The position numbers were made by a program, and so were the translations under genes. A DNA stretch of 64,000 nt from NCBI GenBank assembly GCA_900541395.1, contig UQJT01000010.1:9778-73777 (forward strand). The letters are read 5' to 3'. Shown here piece after piece: positions 8,488 through 17,555 of this stretch (position 1 is its first letter; each line of letters starts with the position of its first letter). Under the pieces are notes generated by a model. It was given only the letters and a program-made list of their open reading frames with translations, was not told the origin of the DNA and searched no databases. This DNA comes from an uncultured Desulfovibrio sp. Lineage in GTDB: Bacteria > Desulfobacterota > Desulfovibrionia > Desulfovibrionales > Desulfovibrionaceae.

Positions 8488-10914
8488 ATGTTCTTGTCCG
8501 TCGCCCTGCTCAGCCCTCCGTATTCCACCCTCACGTACAGCCTCCCCCCCTGGTTGCCCGCCGATCTGTGGCGGCCCGGCCTGCGCGTGGCCGTGCCCCT
8601 GGGCGGCGGCGCGGTACGGGCGGGCGTGGCGTTGGCCCTGGTGGAACCCGGGGCGGCCGACCTGCCCGCCGGGACCAAGGTGCGGCCCGTGGTCTGGCCG
8701 TTGGAGGCCGCGCCGCTGCTGAGCGACGAATATCTGGACACCGTGCGCGACCTGGCCGCCCGCCAGTTGTCCACGCCCGGGCACATCCTGGGGGCTGTTC
8801 TGCCGCGCGGTCTGCGGGTCACGGCCCGCATCCGGGTGCGGGAGTTCCGGGCCGGGGGCAAACCCCGGCTTTATGCCCTGCGCGATCTGGCGGGCATGGA
8901 CCCCGCCGCGCGGGAAGAGCTGGGTCGGGCTTTCGCTGCCGGAGAAGCCGAAGTGCTGGCCCTGGCCGAAGACGCGGCCGCGGGCGAAGTGTGCGAATTG
9001 GCCTGCGATCCGCCCTGGTCCGTGCGCCCCAACGCCCTGCGCCAACGGGCCGTGCTCGATTATCTGCTGGAACACGGGGCCGTATCCCGCCGTCGCCTGG
9101 GCGACGCCCTGCCCGAAAGCGGCCCGGCCCTGAGCGCGTTGCTCAAGGCCGGGCTGGTGCGGGTGCGCCCTCCGGACTCCGGAGAGGACGGTCGGGAGAT
9201 GGAAGAGGCCGAGGAAGCCCTGTTACCTCCGCCATCGCCTCCTTTTGATCTGTCCGGAGAACAGCGCGCGGCCCTGGACGGCCTGTGCGCCGCCCTGGAT
9301 CGGAGCCTGAGCGGAGAAAACCCCGGCGCCCATCTGTTGTTCGGCGTGACGGGCAGCGGCAAGACGGCGGTCTATCTGGAACTGGCCCGCGCCTGTCTGG
9401 AGCGGGGCCGCTCGGCCTTGCTTCTGGCGCCGGAAGTGGCCCTGGCCCTCAAATTGCGCCGGGATGCGGCCCGGCGTTTTCCCGGCGTGCCTCTGTATTT
9501 GTTCCACGGCTATCAGAGCCCGGCCCTGCGCGAACGCGTATTCCGCGAACTGGCGGCCCGCGCCCGGGCCGAGCCCCCCGCGCCCTGCCTGGTGGCGGGT
9601 ACCCGGTCGGCCCTGTTTCTGCCCCTGCCCGCTCTGGGCGCGGTGGTGCTGGACGAAGAACACGACGCTTCCTTCAAACAGGACGAAGGCCTGCACTACC
9701 AGGCGAAGGAAGTGGCCTGGAGCCGGGCTTCGCGGCACAAGGCCCTGTTGGTGCTGGGTTCGGCCACGCCCGACGTCAAAACCTTTTATGCCGCCCGGCG
9801 AGGATTGTTTCCCCTGGCCGTCCTGCCTCGGCGGGTGGGCGGGGGGACGTTGCCCGGCGTGGAATTGGTGGACATCCGCGACAACGGCGGCGACTCGCCC
9901 CTGGCTCCGGCCGCCCTGGAGGCCCTGCGCGACACCGTAAAGCGGGGCGAACAGGCCGTGGTGCTGCTCAACCGGCGCGGATACGCCCCGCTTATGTATT
10001 GCCTGGACTGCGGAGCCGTGGCCCGCTGCCCTCACTGCGATATCGGCCTGACCTACCACAAGCGGCGCGAACAGTTGGTGTGTCACTACTGCGGTTATAC
10101 CCGGCCTTTTCCTTCGCCGTGTTCCGCCTGCAAGGGGCTCCACTATCTGCCTATGGGCGAGGGCACCGAGCGGCTGGAAGAGCGCCTGGCCGGCGAGGAG
10201 TTGGCCGGGGTTTTGCCTTCCGGCGCGCGGGTGTTGCGTCTGGACCGGGACAGCACCCGCCGCCCCGGCCGTATGGAAGAAATTCTGGCCGCTTTCGCCC
10301 GCCAGGAGGCGCAAGTGCTGGTGGGCACCCAGATGTTGTCCAAGGGACATCATTTTCCCAACGTGACCCTGGCCCTCATCGCGGACGCGGACCTTGGCCT
10401 CAATCTGCCCGACTATCGCGCCGCCGAGCGCACCTTCCAACTGCTGGTGCAGTCTGCCGGGCGGTCGGGCCGAGGGGAAAAGCCGGGCCGGGTGCTGGTG
10501 CAGACCCGCGACGTGGGACATTATTGCTGGGAATTTGTGGAGCGCGCCGATTACGAGGGTTTTTACGAGCGTGAAATCGCCCTGCGCGAAAAGCGGCGCT
10601 ACCCTCCCTTTGTCAAACTGGCGTTGGTTCGGGTTTCCTTTCCTCAGGAATGGAAGGAGGGGCCGGGTTTGCTGGGCGCGCTGGCCTCGGCCCTGCGCGA
10701 GGCGGGGCGGGAAGCCGGAGTGACCGTGCTGGGGCCCGCGCCCGCGCCTCTGGCCCGTCTTCAGGGCAGGTTGCGTTACCAGTGCCTGCTCAAGGCGGCG
10801 GACTGGCAGGCCGTGCGCCGAACCTACGGCCGGGCCTCGCGCAGGACGTTGCCCGGCGTCGCTCCGCGTGAATGGCGGGTGTCGCTCGATCTTGATCCGG
10901 TCAATATGCTCTGA
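8488..10914 (+). CDS. priA: Primosomal protein N' (replication restart helicase PriA)
   Basis: An 808-residue 3'-5' DNA helicase that reloads the replisome at stalled forks. The N-terminal 3'BD domain (about 1-105) starts VALLSPPYSTLTYSLPPWLP. The helicase core has Walker A FGVTGSGKTAVYLELA and the DEEH box VVLDEEHDASFKQ. A zinc-binding insert has four CxxC-type pairs (CLDCGAVARCPHCDIG, then CHYCGYTRPFPSPCSACKG), and helicase motifs V and VI read GTQMLSKGHHFPNV and QSAGRSGRGEKPGR. No strong ribosome-binding site is visible before 8488, but the residue alignment supports this start. It converges on the next gene with a 32-base gap. Confidence 0.95.
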   Translation: MFLSVALLSPPYSTLTYSLPPWLPADLWRPGLRVAVPLGGGAVRAGVALALVEPGAADLPAGTKVRPVVWPLEAAPLLSDEYLDTVRDLAARQLSTPGHILGAVLPRGLRVTARIRVREFRAGGKPRLYALRDLAGMDPAAREELGRAFAAGEAEVLALAEDAAAGEVCELACDPPWSVRPNALRQRAVLDYLLEHGAVSRRRLGDALPESGPALSALLKAGLVRVRPPDSGEDGREMEEAEEALLPPPSPPFDLSGEQRAALDGLCAALDRSLSGENPGAHLLFGVTGSGKTAVYLELARACLERGRSALLLAPEVALALKLRRDAARRFPGVPLYLFHGYQSPALRERVFRELAARARAEPPAPCLVAGTRSALFLPLPALGAVVLDEEHDASFKQDEGLHYQAKEVAWSRASRHKALLVLGSATPDVKTFYAARRGLFPLAVLPRRVGGGTLPGVELVDIRDNGGDSPLAPAALEALRDTVKRGEQAVVLLNRRGYAPLMYCLDCGAVARCPHCDIGLTYHKRREQLVCHYCGYTRPFPSPCSACKGLHYLPMGEGTERLEERLAGEELAGVLPSGARVLRLDRDSTRRPGRMEEILAAFARQEAQVLVGTQMLSKGHHFPNVTLALIADADLGLNLPDYRAAERTFQLLVQSAGRSGRGEKPGRVLVQTRDVGHYCWEFVERADYEGFYEREIALREKRRYPPFVKLALVRVSFPQEWKEGPGLLGALASALREAGREAGVTVLGPAPAPLARLQGRLRYQCLLKAADWQAVRRTYGRASRRTLPGVAPREWRVSLDLDPVNML

Positions 10915-10946
10915 TGTTTCCGCGCCCTTTGTCCGGCAAAGGGGAA

Positions 10947-13232
10947 TCAGAGCCGCAGTCCGCGCAGAAGCTCCAGCCCGAGATCCAACTGGGCCGGGTT
11001 CATGGCGGCGTACAGCAGGGCCCCCGCCACGGCGGTCAGAACCGCCACCCCCACCAGCATTTTCCAGTCGCCCGAGCCTGAAGCGGAGCGCGCGTCGTCG
11101 CGCAGCACGTGGAGAGGGGCCCCCGGTTCCCGTTCTTTTTCCATGGTTGGGGACGGCTCTTCGTCGACAAGGCTGATGTCCAGCAAGTGCCGTCGCGCTT
11201 CCCTGGACGGATAAACGGGGCCGCGCGGTCGGTCGGTCAGACGCAGAAGCCGGGCGCGGTGTTCGGCCTCCATGTTTTGCAACCTTTGAAGAAGACCGCC
11301 TGACCTCGGCGCGTCGTCGGCGTTGTCGACGGGGGGCGGAACGTCGGAAGCGAGGGGCGGCGCGGCGCGGCCGCGCTTCAACCGGGCGAGCAGACGCGCC
11401 GGCCAGGAAGCTCTCGGCGCAAGGTCCGGGGAGGAAGCGTCGATTTTCGGCGGCGCGGGAACGGACGGCGCATCCGGAACGGAGGCCGGAGTCCGGCCGG
11501 GGACGTCCGTGCCGGAGACGGGCTGCGGGGCGGATTCGGGTCTGGAACTTTCGGCCCCAGGACGAGAGGCGGCTGTGGTTCGGCCGGGAAACGCCGTCAC
11601 AGCTTGCGTTTCCGGGCGTGGCGGCGCGGAAGCGGATGGAGCTTCGGAAAATGCGGGGACGGGAACCGGCTTGGCGACGGCGGGCTGTGGAGCAGCGCGT
11701 TCGCGGCTTGGGCGGGCGTCTGCCTGGCGCGCCGGGTGTTCCTGGTGGGGTGCGGGAATGGGCGTTTCGGCCGCCGAAATCGATTCGGTGCGGCGAGGGG
11801 GGCGGCGCAGCAGGCGCTTCAACCGGGCGGCCAGGCGCGTCGGCCAGCCCGGGCTGCGGGAAGGTTCGGGCTCGGCCGTTCGGGAGGCTGTCGCGACGCC
11901 CGGACGGGGAGCTTCGCCCCGGGTGTCGGCACGAAGCGGCTCGTCCTTGACGGGTATGGACCGGGGGTGCGGCGGAACCGGCAGATCGCGGGTGACGGCG
12001 CGAGGCGCGGGCGCGGGAGGATCGGGGTCCACCAAAGGAATACCGGCCAGGCGCGCAAAGCGTTGCGCCGGAGGGGGGGCGGGGCGCTCCGGAACCGTTG
12101 TCCCGCGCGCGGCCGGGGACGAGGAGGAAACGGGGGGGCGGCGGACAGGCGCGGGACGCGCCCGATCGCGGTCTTCGACGGGGGAAGCGGCCTGTCCGTT
12201 CCGGCTTTCCGGAACGGCAAGCTCGGAGAGCAGGCGTCTTAATTCTGCCAGCGTGTGCAAGGCGTCGGCTTCAGGGGTGACGGAGCGGGCGGAAACGGTC
12301 GGGCGTGTATTTCGACCGGGGGCGACGCGTCCGGGGCGCGTCGCTTCAAGCGGCGCGGTCCGGGCCGGATGGGGGCGCGGGCGCGGCGAGACGGGAGGAA
12401 CGGCGGGGCGAGCGGGCCTGCTGTGAGCCCGGTCCTTCGTCGGTGGGGCGGGCGACGGAAAATACGGCGTTTTGCGCGCGACGGCGGTACGCTGCGTATC
12501 CGTCGGAATATTTTCGATGCCGGTCGAAGGGGAAACGACGGGCTGCTCCGGAATAAAGGGCGCGATGTCCACGTCGGGCAGAGGCAAAAGCGTATCGTCC
12601 GCGATTTTCAGCCGAGGCAGAACCGCGCCGGGTTGTCCGGACGACGCGGGGGGGACGGGCGCGGGGACTATGGAAATCGGGACGTCGGGCGGCTCGGCGT
12701 GAGGTTTTTCGACCGGGGACGCGGCGGGCGCTTCCTCATGCGCGACGGACGGCGCATGAGAACCGGGGGCCAATTCCGCCAGAAGCTTTTCCAATTCACT
12801 CAGCGCGGCGGAAATATCCGGGCCGGATGCGTCCTCGGGGGGCAGCACGCGCTCCTGAATCAGCGCGGGGATATCCTCCGTTTCATCCGCCGGGGGCGGC
12901 ACGGCGTCCGGGGGCGGGCTCGTTTCTTCCGTCGCGGGCTCCGCTTCGCCGTCGACATCGCCCACGGGCGAAGCAACGTCGTTCGGTGCGGCCGCGTCGT
13001 TTTCGGCCTCCGAATCTTCCTTGTCATCCTCGCCCGCCTCATCCGCCTCGTCCGGAAATTCTACGGACAGCAAGGTCGTGTCCAGGCTCAGCGCGAAAAA
13101 GTCCCGTTCGGGCAGATGGCCGAAACCGATGGATTCGGCCGGTTCACGGGCTGGGGCGCGCCGGGAGGTTCCGCCTTCGTCGGATGAGGCGGCGGACTCG
13201 CCGGGCGTGGAAAGGGAGGAAGATTCAAGCAT
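10947..13232 (-). CDS. Long Pro/Ala-rich, probably disordered tail-anchored protein
   Basis: A 761-residue protein I do not recognise. Almost all of it is low-complexity Pro, Ala, Glu, Asp and Arg sequence; a single hydrophobic helix lies near the C-terminus (KMLVGVAVLTAVAGALLYAA, roughly 724-743), followed by about 18 residues. This predicts a cytoplasmic body anchored by its tail. Modules recur: WPTRLAARLKR and WPARLLARLKR, and LSELEKLLAELA and LAELRRLLSELA. An N-terminal patch FGHLPERDFFALSLDTTLL looks more ordered. The start lacks a clear ribosome-binding site. It is third in the minus-strand run glnS-thiC-this gene. The overlapping plus-strand frames are shadows; the choice of strand rests on the coherent anchor and repeats. 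Confidence 0.65.
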   Translation of the reverse strand: MLESSSLSTPGESAASSDEGGTSRRAPAREPAESIGFGHLPERDFFALSLDTTLLSVEFPDEADEAGEDDKEDSEAENDAAAPNDVASPVGDVDGEAEPATEETSPPPDAVPPPADETEDIPALIQERVLPPEDASGPDISAALSELEKLLAELAPGSHAPSVAHEEAPAASPVEKPHAEPPDVPISIVPAPVPPASSGQPGAVLPRLKIADDTLLPLPDVDIAPFIPEQPVVSPSTGIENIPTDTQRTAVARKTPYFPSPAPPTKDRAHSRPARPAVPPVSPRPRPHPARTAPLEATRPGRVAPGRNTRPTVSARSVTPEADALHTLAELRRLLSELAVPESRNGQAASPVEDRDRARPAPVRRPPVSSSSPAARGTTVPERPAPPPAQRFARLAGIPLVDPDPPAPAPRAVTRDLPVPPHPRSIPVKDEPLRADTRGEAPRPGVATASRTAEPEPSRSPGWPTRLAARLKRLLRRPPRRTESISAAETPIPAPHQEHPARQADARPSRERAAPQPAVAKPVPVPAFSEAPSASAPPRPETQAVTAFPGRTTAASRPGAESSRPESAPQPVSGTDVPGRTPASVPDAPSVPAPPKIDASSPDLAPRASWPARLLARLKRGRAAPPLASDVPPPVDNADDAPRSGGLLQRLQNMEAEHRARLLRLTDRPRGPVYPSREARRHLLDISLVDEEPSPTMEKEREPGAPLHVLRDDARSASGSGDWKMLVGVAVLTAVAGALLYAAMNPAQLDLGLELLRGLRL

Positions 13233-13255
13233 CGGGGGGACGGCTCTTGTTCTTT

Positions 13256-13287
13256 GTCGAGGGGCCGCCTGCGGCGGTCCCCTCGAC
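13256..13287 (-). terminator. Hairpin directly after thiC
   Basis: A 14-bp stem with one bulge and a 3-base loop (GTCGAGGGG-CCGCC / GGCGG-T-CCCCTCGAC) sits immediately after the thiC stop. It lacks a U-tract on the minus strand, so it may be a processing or weak termination signal. Confidence 0.5.
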
Positions 13288-13288
13288 G

Positions 13289-14560
13289 TCAGTCACGCAT
13301 CATTTTTACGGCGCAGAAGTTGCCGCACATGGCGCACGCGTCTTCATGCCGGTGGGGCTTGCGGCGTTTGTCCATTTCAACCGGATCGAGGGCGGCGTCG
13401 CGCATGGCGTCCCAGTCCAGGGTTTTGCGTGCCCGGCCCATGGCGGCTTCGGCGGCGCGGGCCGTCGGTCGTCCCAAGGCGTTTTCGGCGGCCCGCGCCG
13501 CCACGCGCGACGCCATGACTCCGGCCCGCACGTCCGCTTCGTCGGGCAGAGTCAGGTGTTCGGCCGGGGTCAGATAGCACAGAAAATCCGCGCCGGCCCG
13601 CACGGCCAGCGCCGCGCCTATAGCCCCGGCGATATGGTCCCAGCCGGGCGCGGTGTCCGTGACCAGGGGGCCCAGCACATACAGCGGCGCGCCGTGGGTC
13701 AGCTTCTTGATGCCCACAATCTGGGCTTCCACTTCGGCCATGCTTACATGGCCGGGGCCTTCGATCATGCACTGGACGCCCGCTTCCAGCGCTTGGCGGG
13801 CCAGGCGCCCCAGGGTGATCACTTCTTCCCACTGCGCGGCGTCTCCGGCGTCGCCGCCCGCGCCGGGGCGCAGGCCGTCGCCCAAAGACAAGGTGACGTT
13901 GTGGGCGCGGGCGATACCGAGCAGGCGATCGAACCCGGTAAGCAGAGGATTTTCCTTATCGTTGCGCAGCATCCAGCGGGCCAGGATGCTGCCGCCGCGG
14001 GATACGATGCCCAGGGCCCGTTCGCCGTGGGCGGCCCATTCCGCGCCGCGCCGGGTCAGACCGCAGTGCACGGTCATAAAATCCACGCCCTGTTCGGCCT
14101 GGCGTTCAATCTCCGCGAACAGCGCCTCGGGGTCCATCGCCGCCGGGTCGTCTCCCCGATCGATATAGGTCTGGGCCACGGCGTACATGGGCACCGTACC
14201 CAACGGCGCGGGGCAGGCGGCCAGCATGGAGGCGCGGATGGCCGTCAGATCGCCGGCGATGGACAGGTCCATGACCGTGTCGGCCCCGGCGGCCAGGGCG
14301 GTTTCGAGCTTGCGCATTTCGCACGGAACGTGGTTCTGGAAGGGCGAAGTGCCGATGTTGGCGTTGACTTTGACCCGTGAGGGCTGCCCCACCAGCAGAG
14401 GGCGGCCGCCCGCGTGGGAGGGGTTGCCGAGCAGAACCATGGTGCCGTTTTCCAGCGCGGCGCGCACGTCGGCGGGGGCCAGCTTTTCTTCCACGGCCAG
14501 GGCGGCTCCGTGCTCGGCATAGAGCGCCGCCAACGCGGCATTGCGATCAAACAGGGACAT
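13289..14560 (-). CDS. thiC: Phosphomethylpyrimidine synthase ThiC (or ThiC-like BzaF)
   Basis: A 423-residue radical-SAM enzyme of the ThiC family, which rearranges aminoimidazole ribotide to the thiamine pyrimidine HMP-P. Family blocks include NANIGTSPFQNHVPCEMRKL, DFMTVHCGLTRR, RGGSILARWML, SLGDGLRPG and EGPGHVSMAEVE. The atypical [4Fe-4S] cluster site is at the extreme C-terminus (CAMCGNFCAVKMM). An AAGGAG site precedes the ATG at 14560. I see no TPP riboswitch in the 211 bases upstream. ThiC paralogues BzaA, BzaB and BzaF make the lower ligand of anaerobic cobamides from the same substrate, and sequence alone here does not exclude that role. Confidence 0.85.
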   Translation of the reverse strand: MSLFDRNAALAALYAEHGAALAVEEKLAPADVRAALENGTMVLLGNPSHAGGRPLLVGQPSRVKVNANIGTSPFQNHVPCEMRKLETALAAGADTVMDLSIAGDLTAIRASMLAACPAPLGTVPMYAVAQTYIDRGDDPAAMDPEALFAEIERQAEQGVDFMTVHCGLTRRGAEWAAHGERALGIVSRGGSILARWMLRNDKENPLLTGFDRLLGIARAHNVTLSLGDGLRPGAGGDAGDAAQWEEVITLGRLARQALEAGVQCMIEGPGHVSMAEVEAQIVGIKKLTHGAPLYVLGPLVTDTAPGWDHIAGAIGAALAVRAGADFLCYLTPAEHLTLPDEADVRAGVMASRVAARAAENALGRPTARAAEAAMGRARKTLDWDAMRDAALDPVEMDKRRKPHRHEDACAMCGNFCAVKMMRD

Positions 14561-14725
14561 GAAACGCTCCTTGGCAGAAGGCCGAAAAATGGGAATGCAA
14601 AGCGGGATCGGCGCGTCGCAGGTCGCTGTACGCCCGATTTATGTAGTCTTTTCGCCGGGCGGCGTCAAAGTTCTGAGAAAGCCGGCCGCCGTCGGCGGCG
14701 CAGAACCGCCAAGCGTTGTCGGCCG

Positions 14726-14752
14726 GGGCAGACGCATCTTATGCGTCTGCCC
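14726..14752 (-). terminator. 12-bp perfect hairpin between glnS and thiC
   Basis: GGGCAGACGCAT (14726-14737) pairs perfectly with ATGCGTCTGCCC (14741-14752) across a 3-base loop. It lies 20 bases after the glnS stop on the minus strand and probably ends or attenuates the glnS transcript, though no U-run follows. Confidence 0.55.
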
Positions 14753-14771
14753 TCGAGTTGTCGGCAGTCGT

Positions 14772-16499
14772 TTACTGCTTTTTTTCGATTTTGGCCCAGG
14801 TATCCTTGAGCGTTACCGTGCGGTTGAACACCGGACGGCCGGGCGTGCCGTCGGGATCGGCGCAGAAATAGCCCAGTCGTTCGAACTGTACCCGCGTGCC
14901 TACGGGCAACCCGGCCAGATAGGGTTCGGCCCGGGCCGTGACCGTGCGCAGGGAGTCGGGGTTCACAAAATCGGTGAATGTTTCCCCGGGGCCGGTGGCG
15001 TTGGGATTGTCGCGGGTAAACAGGTGCTCGTACAGACGCGCTTCAACGGGTACGGCGTGGCGCGCGCTGACCCAGTGGATGGTGCCTTTGACCTTGCGCC
15101 CGTCGGGCGAGGACCCCCCGCGCGAGGCCGGGTCGTGGGTGCAGCGCAGTTCGACGACGTTGCCCGCCGCGTCCTTGATCACTTCGCGGCAGGTGACATA
15201 GTAGGCGTAGCGCAAGCGCACCTCCGCCCCGGGGGCGAGACGATGGTATTTTTTGGGCGGGTCTTCGCGGAAGTCGTCGCGCTCGATATACAGTTCGCGG
15301 CAGAAGGGCACCGGCCGGGAACCGTGGGACGGGTCCTCGGGGTGCAAAGGCAGGTCGAACACTTCCTCCCGGTCCTCGGGGTAGTCCTCGATGACCAGTT
15401 TGATGGGATCGAGCACGGCCATGCAGCGGGGGGTGACGGCGTTCAGATGTTCGCGGCAGCAGAACTCCAGCAATCCGTAATCCACGGTGGAGTCCGAGGC
15501 GCGGGCCACGCCGATGCGCGCGCAGAAGTCGCGGATGGCCTCGGGCGTGTAGCCCCGGCGGCGCAAACCGCTGATGGTGGGCATGCGCGGATCGTCCCAT
15601 CCGCGCACGTAGCCCTCCTGCACCAACTGGATGAGCTTGCGCTTGGACAGCACCGTATGCGTGAGGTTCAGACGGGCGAACTCGATCTGCTGGGGATGAT
15701 AGACGCCCAGGGCGTCGAGGAGCCAGTCGTACAGTTCGCGGTTGTTGTCGAATTCGAGGGTGCAGATGGAGTGGGTGATGCCCTCGATGGAATCCGACAA
15801 ACAGTGCGTGAAGTCGTACATGGGGTAGATGCACCAGGCATCGCCCGTGCGATGGTGGGCGGTGTGCCGGATGCGGTACAGCGTGGGGTCGCGCATGATG
15901 ACGTTGGGCGAGGCCATGTCGATTTTGGCCCGCAACACGTAGCGGCCGTCGGGAAATTCGCCCGCGCGCATACGCCGGAACAAAGCGAGGCTTTCCTCGG
16001 CCGGTCGTTCGCGCCAGGGGCTGGGCGTGCCGGGTTTGGTCAGGGTGCCTCTGTATTCGCGTATCTGCTCGGCGTTCAGTTCGTCCACATAGGCCTTGCC
16101 GTCCTCGATGAGACGCTCGGCAAAGGCGTACAGTCGTTCAAAGTAGTCCGAAGCGTAGTGGGGTTCGCCCAGCCACTCGAAGCCCAGCCAGCGCACATCC
16201 TCTTTAATGGAATCCACGTACTCCACGTCTTCCTTGACCGGGTTGGTGTCGTCGAAGCGCAGGTTGCACGCTCCGTGGAAGTCGCGGGCCAGGCCGAAAT
16301 TGATGCAGATGGACTTGGCGTGTCCGATGTGCAGATAGCCGTTGGGCTCGGGGGGAAAGCGGGTATGCACCCGGCCGCCGAAACGGCCGTCGCGGATATC
16401 CTGGGCGATGCGGGCCCGCAAAAAATCCTGCCCCGGCGCGGAAGGGCCGGAGGAAGAGGCGTCGGTATCGGGCGTGGCGGGGGCGGTAGGTTCGCTCAT
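14772..16499 (-). CDS. glnS: Glutaminyl-tRNA synthetase
   Basis: A 575-residue class I aminoacyl-tRNA synthetase charging tRNA-Gln. The HIGH-type motif is in [15 protein letters not shown], the KMSKS-type loop reads HTVLSKRKL, and the Rossmann fold segment [20 protein letters not shown] is typical of GlnRS. The C-terminal beta-barrel anticodon domain ends with [10 protein letters not shown]. The start at 16499 follows a TGAGGA site; the open frame upstream to 16664 is out of family and overlaps the divergent flagellar promoter. About 25 N-terminal residues are low-complexity Ser/Pro/Ala. Having GlnRS means Gln-tRNA need not be made only by the Glu-tRNA amidotransferase route. Confidence 0.96.
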   Translation of the reverse strand: MSEPTAPATPDTDASSSGPSAPGQDFLRARIAQDIRDGRFGGRVHTRFPPEPNGYLHIGHAKSICINFGLARDFHGACNLRFDDTNPVKEDVEYVDSIKEDVRWLGFEWLGEPHYASDYFERLYAFAERLIEDGKAYVDELNAEQIREYRGTLTKPGTPSPWRERPAEESLALFRRMRAGEFPDGRYVLRAKIDMASPNVIMRDPTLYRIRHTAHHRTGDAWCIYPMYDFTHCLSDSIEGITHSICTLEFDNNRELYDWLLDALGVYHPQQIEFARLNLTHTVLSKRKLIQLVQEGYVRGWDDPRMPTISGLRRRGYTPEAIRDFCARIGVARASDSTVDYGLLEFCCREHLNAVTPRCMAVLDPIKLVIEDYPEDREEVFDLPLHPEDPSHGSRPVPFCRELYIERDDFREDPPKKYHRLAPGAEVRLRYAYYVTCREVIKDAAGNVVELRCTHDPASRGGSSPDGRKVKGTIHWVSARHAVPVEARLYEHLFTRDNPNATGPGETFTDFVNPDSLRTVTARAEPYLAGLPVGTRVQFERLGYFCADPDGTPGRPVFNRTVTLKDTWAKIEKKQ

Positions 16500-16647
16500 G
16501 GCGTCCTCACGGGTTGAGGGACTGCGGAAAAATGCGACCGGCGCGGGCCTGACGGCCGCGAGCCGATACAGGCGGAAAACTATACGCGGCTTGGCGGGCA
16601 GGGTCAAACCGGGGCCGAGCTTTCCGGCCGCCCGACGGAGCATGGTT

Positions 16648-16663
16648 TGGCCCGCTCCTTGCA
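16648..16663 (+). promoter_or_regulatory. Sigma-54 type promoter ahead of flgF
   Basis: TGGCCCGCTCCTTGCA has the -24 GG and -12 GC elements separated by exactly ten bases, as in the sigma-54 consensus TGGCAC-N5-TTGC. It lies 86 bases before the flgF ATG in the divergent glnS-flgF gap. Sigma-54 control of rod and hook genes is common in polar flagellar systems. Confidence 0.75.
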
Positions 16664-16748
16664 AAAGGTTCCGCGCACGGTTCGGGCGTCAAGGAAACGT
16701 CAGGACGCCGTCGTCCCGACGCGCCGCCGAACCGCAGCGGGAGGATAT

Positions 16749-17537
16749 ATGCAAAACGCCATGTTCAGCGGCGTCTTCGCGGCCCTGACCAGCGAGCACC
16801 GAATGGCCATCATCAGCAACAATTTGGCCAACGTGAACACCGTGGGCTACAAGGCGGACACTGTGGCCTTCAAGGACACGATGATCCATTTTGCCCACGA
16901 TTTCATTCGCGAGCCTTTGGAGAACCTGCGCTCCAAACCTCTGTTTCCCGAAGCGCAGCAACGGGCCCGGGTGCGTCTGGCCGTGGAAAAGACGGATTTT
17001 ACCCAGGGCGGTATGCAGTATACCGGCAATCCTCTGGATATAGCCATTACGGGCGAGGGCTTTTTCCGCATTCAGACGCCCAACGGCGACTTCCTTTCAC
17101 GCAACGGGGCGTTTTGTCAAAATGCCGACGGCACGTTGGTCACCAAACAGGGCTGGCCGGTATTGGGCACGAACGGCCCCATCCAGATTCCGGAAGGAAC
17201 GCGCGGGGTCCAGATCAACAGCGAAGGGCGGGTGTTCGCGGACGGCGCAGAAGTGGCCCAGCTCGATCTGGTGGGAGTGGACCGGCCCGAGGGGTTGGAA
17301 AAGGTGGGGGCCAACCTGTTCCGGTTGCGGCCCGGCTCCACCGCCCAGGAGACCGACCCCCGGCAGGACGGTTCCCTGATCAATCAGGGCTACCTGGAAA
17401 GCGCCAACGTCAATCCGGTTCTGGAAATGGTCAACATGATCGAGGTGCAACGCGCCTTTGAAGCGCACCAGAAAATCATGCAAAGTTCCGACGCCGTGGA
17501 CCGCGAAGCCATCACCAAGGTCGGCAAGACCCGTTAA
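16749..17537 (+). CDS. flgF: Flagellar basal-body rod protein FlgF
   Basis: A 262-residue proximal rod protein. The N-terminal rod signature is GVFAALTSEHRMAIISNNLA followed by NVNTVGYKAD, the central region has GNPLDIAITGEGFFRIQTP, and the C-terminal coiled-coil has QGYLESANVNPVLEMVNMIE. The ATG at 16749 follows GGGAGGAT; an upstream in-frame extension to 16647 covers the sigma-54 site and is not coding. It is exported by the flagellar type III system without a cleaved signal. flgG begins 18 bases downstream, so the two are cotranscribed. Confidence 0.95.
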   Translation: MQNAMFSGVFAALTSEHRMAIISNNLANVNTVGYKADTVAFKDTMIHFAHDFIREPLENLRSKPLFPEAQQRARVRLAVEKTDFTQGGMQYTGNPLDIAITGEGFFRIQTPNGDFLSRNGAFCQNADGTLVTKQGWPVLGTNGPIQIPEGTRGVQINSEGRVFADGAEVAQLDLVGVDRPEGLEKVGANLFRLRPGSTAQETDPRQDGSLINQGYLESANVNPVLEMVNMIEVQRAFEAHQKIMQSSDAVDREAITKVGKTR

Positions 17538-17555
17538 TATTGTGAGGATACTCGT

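Noticed and set aside
11323..13187. Long plus-strand frames opposite the 761-residue protein
   Set aside because: They are Gly/Arg-rich shadows of a G+C-rich gene, without signal, domain or ribosome-binding site.
14673..14678. CTGAGA resembling a TPP riboswitch piece near thiC
   Set aside because: It is on the strand opposite to the thiC leader, and the other conserved TPP elements are absent.
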